64,000 bases of DNA from NCEH01 sp002257205. Its GTDB lineage: Bacteria > Pseudomonadota > Alphaproteobacteria > Rhizobiales > Xanthobacteraceae. Of the stretch, positions 58,309 through 64,000 are shown in pieces. Each line of letters starts with the position of its first letter. Position 1 is the first letter of the stretch. The stretch lies in the NCBI RefSeq assembly GCF_043195105.1, contig NZ_JBAFWO010000015.1; one strand, written 5' to 3'. The notes under the pieces are model-generated. The model searched no databases. It saw nothing but the letters and a program-made list of their open reading frames with translations, and was not told where the DNA came from. The translations under genes and the position numbers were made by a program.

Positions 58309-59406
58309 ATGAGCGACGCGAAAGCCACGCTGTTCGACACGTATCGCCTCGGCGACCTCACCCTTCCCAACCGGATCGTGATGGCGCCGCTGACCCGCAA
58401 CCGGGCGCTGCCCGGCTTCGTGCCCGGCCCGCTGACCGTGGACTATTACACCCAGCGCGCCTCCGCCGGCCTGATCATCACCGAGGCGACGCAGATTTCC
58501 CAGCAGGGCCAGGGCTATCAGGACACCCCGGGCATCTATAGCGCCGAGCAGGTGGCCGGCTGGAAGAAGGTGACGGACGCGGTTCACGCCAAGGGTGGGC
58601 GGATCGTCGTGCAGCTCTGGCATGTGGGCCGGGTCTCCCACGTCTCGCTCCAGCCCAACGGCGGCGCGCCAGTGGCGCCTTCCGCCATCACCGCCAAGAC
58701 CAAGACCTTCGTGAACAATGGTTTCGTAGAGACCTCCGCGCCGCGCGCCCTGGCGCTTGAGGAGATTCCCGGCATCATCGCCGATTATCGCCGCGCCGCC
58801 GCCAATGCCATCGCCGCCGGCTTCGACGGGGTCGAGATCCACGCCGCCAACGGCTATCTCCTGGACCAGTTCCTGCGCGACGGCGCCAACAAGCGGACCG
58901 ATATCTACGGCGGTTCGATCGAGAACCGCGCCCGCCTGCTGCTGGAAGTGACGTCGGCGATCATCGCCGAGATCGGTGCCAAGCGTACCGGCCTGCGCAT
59001 TTCCCCGGTCACCCCGGCGAACGACCTGACCGACAGCAATCCCCAGGCGCTGTTTAACTATGCGGTGGAAGAGCTGGAGAAGCTGAAGCCGGTCTATATC
59101 CATGTGGTGGAAGGCGCCACCGGCGGCCCGCGCGACGTCGATCCGAGCTTCGATTTCGAGCAGCTGCGCGCCCGCTATTCCGGTGCCTGGATGACCAATA
59201 ACGGCTATGACCTCGCGCTTGCGGAAAAGGTGCTGGCGGACGGCAAGGCGGACCTGATCGCCTTCGGCCGGCCCTTCATCTCCAACCCGGACCTGGTGGA
59301 GCGCCTGCGCACCCGCGCGCCGCTGAACGAGATGAACCGCGAGACGCTCTATGGCGGCGGCGCCGAGGGCTATACCGATTATCCGGTGTTGGAAGCGGTG
59401 GCGTGA
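58309..59406 (+). CDS. Old Yellow Enzyme family flavin oxidoreductase (NemA-like)
   Basis: A 365-residue FMN-dependent ene-reductase expected to reduce activated C=C bonds, N-ethylmaleimide or nitro compounds with NAD(P)H. Diagnostic: LPNRIVMAPLTRNRA (FMN site), VVQLWHVGRVSHVSLQPNGGAPVAPSAI, the active-site HxAN in FDGVEIHAANGYLLDQFL followed by RDGANKRTDIYGGSIENRARL, and the FMN-phosphate end LIAFGRPFISNPDLV. GAAGG lies eight bases before ATG 58309. Its stop overlaps the Nudix gene start (GTGA), so the two are coupled. Confidence 0.94.
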   Translation: MSDAKATLFDTYRLGDLTLPNRIVMAPLTRNRALPGFVPGPLTVDYYTQRASAGLIITEATQISQQGQGYQDTPGIYSAEQVAGWKKVTDAVHAKGGRIVVQLWHVGRVSHVSLQPNGGAPVAPSAITAKTKTFVNNGFVETSAPRALALEEIPGIIADYRRAAANAIAAGFDGVEIHAANGYLLDQFLRDGANKRTDIYGGSIENRARLLLEVTSAIIAEIGAKRTGLRISPVTPANDLTDSNPQALFNYAVEELEKLKPVYIHVVEGATGGPRDVDPSFDFEQLRARYSGAWMTNNGYDLALAEKVLADGKADLIAFGRPFISNPDLVERLRTRAPLNEMNRETLYGGGAEGYTDYPVLEAVA

Positions 59407-60152
59407 GCCCTGGTTCGGAGGCGGGTGGGACCGTCCTCCCGGTCGCGGATCGCGTGTTCGGCACGGTGTTGCCGTTCACCGGCTTCGATCTTCGGATCGC
59501 GGCCGAGGTCTGGACCGAGGCGGAGGCCCACCGCTCCGAGATTGATGCCGAGTTCGCCGTCCAGCGCGCGGCCAATCCGCATCTGTGGAACGGCCGCATC
59601 CTGGTGCTGCGGGAGTTCGCCTTCGTAGGCGGGCTCCTGCGGGGCCGTTTTTTGGAGACCGATTTCGCCACGCTGCTGTGGTGGCGGGCGCGCGACTGGC
59701 CGGAGCTTGGCGCCTGGAACGCCTTCGCCTTGTGCGCCCTCCAGGGCAAGGACGGCGCGTTCGTGATGGGCGAGATGGGAGCGCGCACGGCCAATGCCGG
59801 GCGGGTGTTTTTTCCCGGCGGCACGCCCGACCTCAATGATGTCACGGCGGACGGACGGGTGGATCTGGAGCAATCCGCCCTGCGGGAATTGCGTGAGGAA
59901 ACCGGCCTCGATCCGGCCTTGATCCATGCCGATGGCGGCTGGTGCGCGGTGTTTGATGGCGCGCGGCTCGCCCTGGTGCATCGCCTGGTGTTCGACATGA
60001 CGGGCGAGGAGATCGCCCACCGCATCCGCGATTTTATCGCCCGGGAAAGCGAGCCGGAACTTGCCGATGCGGTGGTAATTCGCGACCGGACACAGATCAC
60101 GGACAAGGTCACATCCTTCGCCGCAACCTATCTGCGCCATCATCTGCCTTGA
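59403..60152 (+). CDS. Nudix hydrolase domain protein
   Basis: A 249-residue protein with a Nudix helix RELREETGLDP (about 160-170) preceded by GRVFFPGGTPDLND; an insert (about seven residues) separates the glycine loop from the helix, so the box deviates from the standard Gx5Ex7 spacing. N-terminal 100 residues resemble a non-catalytic NUDIX-associated domain. It starts with GTG overlapping the stop of the flavoprotein gene. Substrate unknown; the coupling to an FMN enzyme could hint at a flavin or pyridine nucleotide substrate, which is speculative. Confidence 0.83.
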   Translation: MSPGSEAGGTVLPVADRVFGTVLPFTGFDLRIAAEVWTEAEAHRSEIDAEFAVQRAANPHLWNGRILVLREFAFVGGLLRGRFLETDFATLLWWRARDWPELGAWNAFALCALQGKDGAFVMGEMGARTANAGRVFFPGGTPDLNDVTADGRVDLEQSALRELREETGLDPALIHADGGWCAVFDGARLALVHRLVFDMTGEEIAHRIRDFIARESEPELADAVVIRDRTQITDKVTSFAATYLRHHLP

Positions 60153-60195
60153 GGCCGATCGCCTTTCATGGCTTGACGCCGTCGCAACAGAGCAT

Positions 60196-60304
60196 CGTCA
60201 TGCACGGGCTCGACCCGTGCATCCACGCGCCACCGTTGGAACCGGCTTTTCAAGATCCGCGCAGTCGGCCGGGCGTGGATGGCCGGGACGAGCCCGGCCA
60301 TGAC
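60196..60304. repeat. Paired inverted palindromes (REP/BIME-like element), copy 1
   Basis: Two 9-bp-stem hairpins, ATGCACGGG/CCCGTGCAT (60200-60222) and ATGGCCGGG/CCCGGCCAT (60279-60301), face opposite ways: GTCATG...CATCCACGC on the left and GCGTGGAT...CATGAC on the right. Together they form a larger inverted pair. The same layout recurs after leuA. Confidence 0.8.
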
Positions 60305-60426
60305 GGGTGCATCTGGATGTCAACCGGACCTCACTCAGGCGCCCGGGGCATCGGCGAAGCCGACGGGGACGGCGGTGCGTGGTTGGGCGCTATCCAAGCG
60401 GGCGGGAAGCCTTGGTTCCTCCAAAA

Positions 60427-60442
60427 TGTTTCACGTGAAACA
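60427..60442. other. parS: parS centromere site (ParB binding)
   Basis: TGTTTCACGTGAAACA is an exact match to the 16-bp palindromic parS consensus bound by chromosomal ParB proteins. It lies in non-coding DNA between the Nudix gene and the small lipoprotein gene. ParB loads at parS and slides to form the partition complex; sites usually cluster near oriC. Only one exact copy was seen in this window. Confidence 0.9.
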
Positions 60443-60558
60443 ATGGGTTAGCGCGGACGAACAGCGGTTTACTGAGGCTTCACCGTGCCTTTCCGGCAGA
60501 TGACACCGTTTTTTCGGGCGAACGTTCGGCGCGAATGAATCCGGCCGGCATCCGCGCC

Positions 60559-60897
60559 CTACGGATAGCCGTAGCGGGCGCGGATGGCGGCGAGCTGGTT
60601 GCGCGACTCGCTATCCTTGCCGGCGGCGCAGGTGGCCTTGGGCGTCGCGAGGTCGGACGAGATCCGCTTGAAGACGCTTTGGTTGAGATTGCCGCTCGCC
60701 GCGTCCGCATCCACCACCTTCATGAAATTCGCCAAGGCCGAGGTGCAGCTGGCCGCGCCTGCGGTCGAATCGGCGGCCGAGCCCATGGCGGCCGGCGCCA
60801 CCGCGGGCGGCGGGGATGAGGTGGTGGTACAGGCGGCAAGAAGCAGCCCGGCGAGAAGCAGCCCGGCGAGGGTGCAGGCGGACAGGCGAGCCTTCAT
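60559..60897 (-). CDS. Small lipoprotein of unknown function
   Basis: A 112-residue predicted lipoprotein: MKARLSACTLAGLLLAGLLLAACTT has a lipobox (LLAAC), so Cys23 is probably acylated. The rest has a Ser/Thr/Pro linker and a helical domain with two further Cys (GAASCTSALANFM and PKATCAAGKDSESR) that could form a disulfide. GGGAG lies six bases before the start. No family recognised. Part of the signal peptide comes from an exact 15-bp duplication. Confidence 0.75.
   Translation of the reverse strand: MKARLSACTLAGLLLAGLLLAACTTTSSPPPAVAPAAMGSAADSTAGAASCTSALANFMKVVDADAASGNLNQSVFKRISSDLATPKATCAAGKDSESRNQLAAIRARYGYP
60841..60870 (-). repeat. Exact 2 x 15 bp duplication in a lipoprotein signal peptide
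   Basis: AAGCAGCCCGGCGAG (plus-strand view) occurs twice without a gap, encoding LAGLL-LAGLL within the hydrophobic core. Confidence 0.92.
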
Positions 60898-61029
60898 GGC
60901 ATACTCCCGTTCAAGACTGTGAAGGGTGGCGCCTCGCGCGGTCCGGGGCAAGGGGCAGTGATGAGGCACGCGGCGCGGAGAAACGTGTTCTGTGTCGGCG
61001 CGGCCCGGCGTGGACCGCACGCCCCTCGG

Positions 61030-61081
61030 CGCGCCTCCTCAGCGCGCTTCCTCAACGCGCCTCTTCAACGCGCCTCTTGGC
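61030..61081. repeat. Tandem repeat, 4 x 13 bp, upstream of the leuA leader
   Basis: Units CGCGCCTCCTCAG, CGCGCTTCCTCAA, CGCGCCTCTTCAA and CGCGCCTCTTGGC follow each other directly in the gap between the lipoprotein gene and the leuA promoter. A 13-bp period excludes a coding repeat. Confidence 0.85.
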
Positions 61082-61124
61082 GTAGGCATCGCGCGGGAAA
61101 CTGCGTCGCCCGCGCGCGGCCTCC

Positions 61125-61153
61125 TTGTGCCGCCGTCGCAATTCGTCTATCAG
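61125..61153 (+). promoter_or_regulatory. Putative leuA promoter
   Basis: TTGTGC and TATCAG are separated by exactly 17 bp and would start transcription about 30 bp before the leader peptide frame. Promoter prediction by eye in a GC-rich genome is weak evidence. Confidence 0.35.
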
Positions 61154-61191
61154 GGCCGTTAGAGAGCCATTGAGTGAGCGAGCCGCGAACC

Positions 61192-61296
61192 GTGTCGTCA
61201 CATCGGACGAACTGCGCAGGTCCCTCCTCCCGCACCCCCTGGGTGGCGGGAAACGCTCTCATTCTGCGCGCGCTCCTTCTCCTTAGCCGCCCCTGA
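61192..61296 (+). CDS. leuL: Leucine-rich leader peptide of leuA
   Basis: A short frame ends NALILRALLLLSRP-stop: six Leu within ten codons just before the stop, with an Ile and an Arg. It can start at GTG 61192 (34 residues) or GTG 61243 (17 residues). The Leu codons precede RNA pairing regions and the 2-isopropylmalate synthase gene 138 bp downstream. This is the arrangement of leucine-dependent transcription attenuation: ribosomes stall at Leu codons when leucyl-tRNA is scarce, altering RNA folding. No homologue is claimed. Confidence 0.7.
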   Translation: MSSHRTNCAGPSSRTPWVAGNALILRALLLLSRP

Positions 61297-61333
61297 GGGC
61301 CGGCCGGGCGCTGCGCGCCTGGGCACTCAGGGG
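61290..61333 (+). promoter_or_regulatory. RNA helix at the leuA leader stop codon (attenuator candidate)
   Basis: CCCCTGAG (61290-61297, containing the leader stop TGA) and CTCAGGGG (61326-61333) are perfect complements; a small GGCGC/GCGCC hairpin lies between them. A ribosome stalled on the Leu codons, or resting at the stop, would affect this helix differently. No classical T-run terminator is obvious, so the switch may act by Rho or on leuA translation. Confidence 0.5.
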
Positions 61334-61433
61334 ATCGGATCTGAACGAGACATCAGCGCAATTGCGGCCCGCCCTCCCTTAAGACGCCAGATGCGCGCGG
61401 GAGACCGGCCGAGACCCGAGAAGGACCGAGCCA

Positions 61434-63026
<1,593 letters not shown>

Positions 63027-63064
63027 GCAGCCGGGTATTTCTGGCGGTCGCTCGATCGAAAGCT

Positions 63065-63217
63065 TCGTCATGGCCGGGCGTGTCCCGGCCATCAGGCGGG
63101 TGCCCAGGAGGCGGGCGTCCATCAGGCGGGTGCCCAGGCGCGGCGTCCACCCGAGATGAGGCGAAGAACGCGCCGACGGTTGGGCGTGGATGCCCGGCTC
63201 AAGGCCGGGCATGACGA
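63065..63217. repeat. Paired inverted palindromes (REP/BIME-like element), copy 2
   Basis: Hairpins ATGGCCGGG/CCCGGCCAT (63070-63092) and ATGCCCGGC/GCCGGGCAT (63190-63212) are in inverted orientation, flanked by CGTC...GACG. Between them ATCAGGCGGGTGCCCAGG occurs twice, 30 bp apart (from 63091 and 63121). The outer layout repeats that of the element at 60196-60304. Confidence 0.8.
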
Positions 63218-63264
63218 CCGAATAGCGGCCGTTCAAGTGAATTTTTGAGCGAACACAAGGGAGA

Positions 63265-63294
63265 AGGGCCGGGCGCATTTGCCCGGCCCTTTTT
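63265..63294 (+). terminator. Rho-independent terminator for leuA
   Basis: AGGGCCGGGC and GCCCGGCCCT form a 10-bp stem over GCATTT, followed by TTTTTC on the plus strand. It also lies at the end of the convergent proline-rich gene. Confidence 0.85.
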
Positions 63295-64000
63295 CATTTG
63301 CCGTCCTTGTCGCCACCCGGACCACCCGCGCCAGGAGGAGGACCACCCGGACCACCCGGGGGAGGACCGGGGGGCCGCTCGGCTTGCGGCGGTTTCGCGG
63401 CGGGCGGCGGACCGGCAGGCCGTGGCCGCGCCGGCTCTGCCTGGGGCGCGCGCTGGGCTGGCGGCGGGGCGGCTGCCGGCCGCTCCACCTGCGGCGGGCG
63501 TTCGGCCTGAGGGGGCCGCTGGGCTGGGGGCGGCGGCGCCGGGCGTTCGGCCTGCGGCGGGCGATCTGGCGGAGCGGGTCGCTCGCGCCGCGGTTCCGGG
63601 CGGGCGGCGGCCGGCGGCGGGGCGGGCCGTTGGGGTGCGGCCTCGCGCTCCTTCTGCGCAGGGCGCTCCGGTGCCTCGCCACGCGGGGCGGGCGGAGGCG
63701 CGGTCTTCTCCGCTGGCGCGCCGCGTTCGGCCGGCGGGGCGCGATCCGGCGTGCGGTCCGGGCGATCCGGCTGCGAGGGCCTCTGGGGCGCAGGCTGGCC
63801 GGCATTCGGAGGCGGCGGCGGGCGATCCGGCGGACCCTTGCGGTCGTCCGGGGCACCGGTGCGCGCGCCCGGCGGGCGTGGCGCATCGGGGCGTGGCGCA
63901 TCGGGGCGAGCGGAATCGGGACGCGGTGCGCCGGGCGGCGTCGTCGGCCGCGCCGGAGCGGGAGGCGGCGGCGCTGCGCGGTCCGGCCGCTCGGCCTCGG
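63294..64000 (-). CDS. Proline-rich protein, C-terminal part (5' end outside window)
   Basis: On the minus strand one frame is open from the right edge to a TGA at 63294-63296, about 235 codons without a stop, although it holds few start codons and so is easily missed. It encodes a Pro/Arg/Ala/Asp-rich, low-complexity tail with repeated PPQAERP, RPDAPRPDA and PPPAQR units, ending GGPPPGAGGPGGDKDGK. Acidic and basic residues alternate with Pro, as in extended periplasm- or wall-spanning linkers. No folded domain is visible, so the function must be decided from the missing N-terminal part. Confidence 0.72.
   Translation of the reverse strand, partial: EAERPDRAAPPPPAPARPTTPPGAPRPDSARPDAPRPDAPRPPGARTGAPDDRKGPPDRPPPPPNAGQPAPQRPSQPDRPDRTPDRAPPAERGAPAEKTAPPPAPRGEAPERPAQKEREAAPQRPAPPPAAARPEPRRERPAPPDRPPQAERPAPPPPAQRPPQAERPPQVERPAAAPPPAQRAPQAEPARPRPAGPPPAAKPPQAERPPGPPPGGPGGPPPGAGGPGGDKDGK

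Noticed and set aside
63233..63901. Arg/Pro-rich open frame on the minus strand near the right edge
   Set aside because: Composition is that of a shifted reading of the proline-rich frame that ends at 63294; that frame has a coherent repeat pattern and an acidic/basic balance, this one does not.

Overview
The window is a gene-dense, high-GC chromosomal segment of an alphaproteobacterium, most likely Hyphomicrobiales (Xanthobacteraceae or a close relative; the family is inference). Support comes from the CtrA antagonist sciP, three Omp25/Omp31-type porins, a petP-petR-type regulator pair, a Mrp/ApbC carrier, EnvZ-like and DivJ/PleC-like kinases, and palindromic intergenic repeats of the GTCATGGCCGGG type. 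No phage, insertion sequence, CRISPR array, tRNA or rRNA was seen. A perfect 16-bp parS palindrome at 60427-60442 suggests that the segment lies in the origin-proximal part of the chromosome.

Layout. 1-6.2 kb: the 3' part of rpoB, then rpoC and a strong terminator. 6.3-10.2 kb: a MarR regulator, an OmpR-type response regulator and an EnvZ-like kinase on the minus strand, divergent from a branched-chain aminotransferase. 10.3-13.5 kb: two tandem DctA paralogues. 13.6-17.2 kb: a minus-strand operon uvrC-pgsA-moaD-moaE. 17.4-19.8 kb: three tandem outer-membrane beta-barrel genes. 20-24 kb: a sugar-nucleotide dehydrogenase and aminotransferase pair (probably gnnA-gnnB, for diaminoglucose lipid A), then the lipid II flippase murJ. 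24-28.5 kb: an RND efflux adaptor and pump. 28.5-35.5 kb: cobT, a histidine kinase, a secreted nuclease, a GST, a uracil-DNA glycosylase-like protein, apbC and an orphan TRAP binding protein. 35.5-40.1 kb: a repeat-built secreted protein, glyQ-glyS and sciP.

40.1-52.3 kb is a nearly complete phosphonate locus. phnC-D-E1-E2 (ABC import) and phnG-H-I-J-(GNAT)-K-L-M-N (C-P lyase and PRPP-yielding enzymes) are both on the minus strand. Between them lie the divergent repressor gene phnF and a 5'-truncated cytochrome c remnant. A dyad between phnF and phnG is a likely PhnF operator, and a Pho-box-like element precedes phnC. An acetyltransferase gene is translationally coupled between phnJ and phnK.

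52.6-60.2 kb holds a possible 27-residue membrane peptide, an amidase, a NodB-type deacetylase, a short-chain dehydrogenase, pdxY, a PhzF protein, an Old Yellow Enzyme and a Nudix hydrolase. 60.2-61.4 kb is rich in non-coding signals: an inverted palindrome pair, parS, a small lipoprotein gene, a 4 x 13 bp tandem repeat, and a leucine-rich leader peptide with an RNA helix that looks like a transcription attenuator for leuA. After leuA comes a second palindrome element and a terminator. A proline-rich open frame on the minus strand runs off the right edge.

The strongest candidates for follow-up are the parS site, the leuA leader, the GNAT-containing C-P lyase operon with its operator and cytochrome remnant, the SD-masking hairpin before the third porin, and recurrent 15-bp in-frame tandem duplications in coding sequences.
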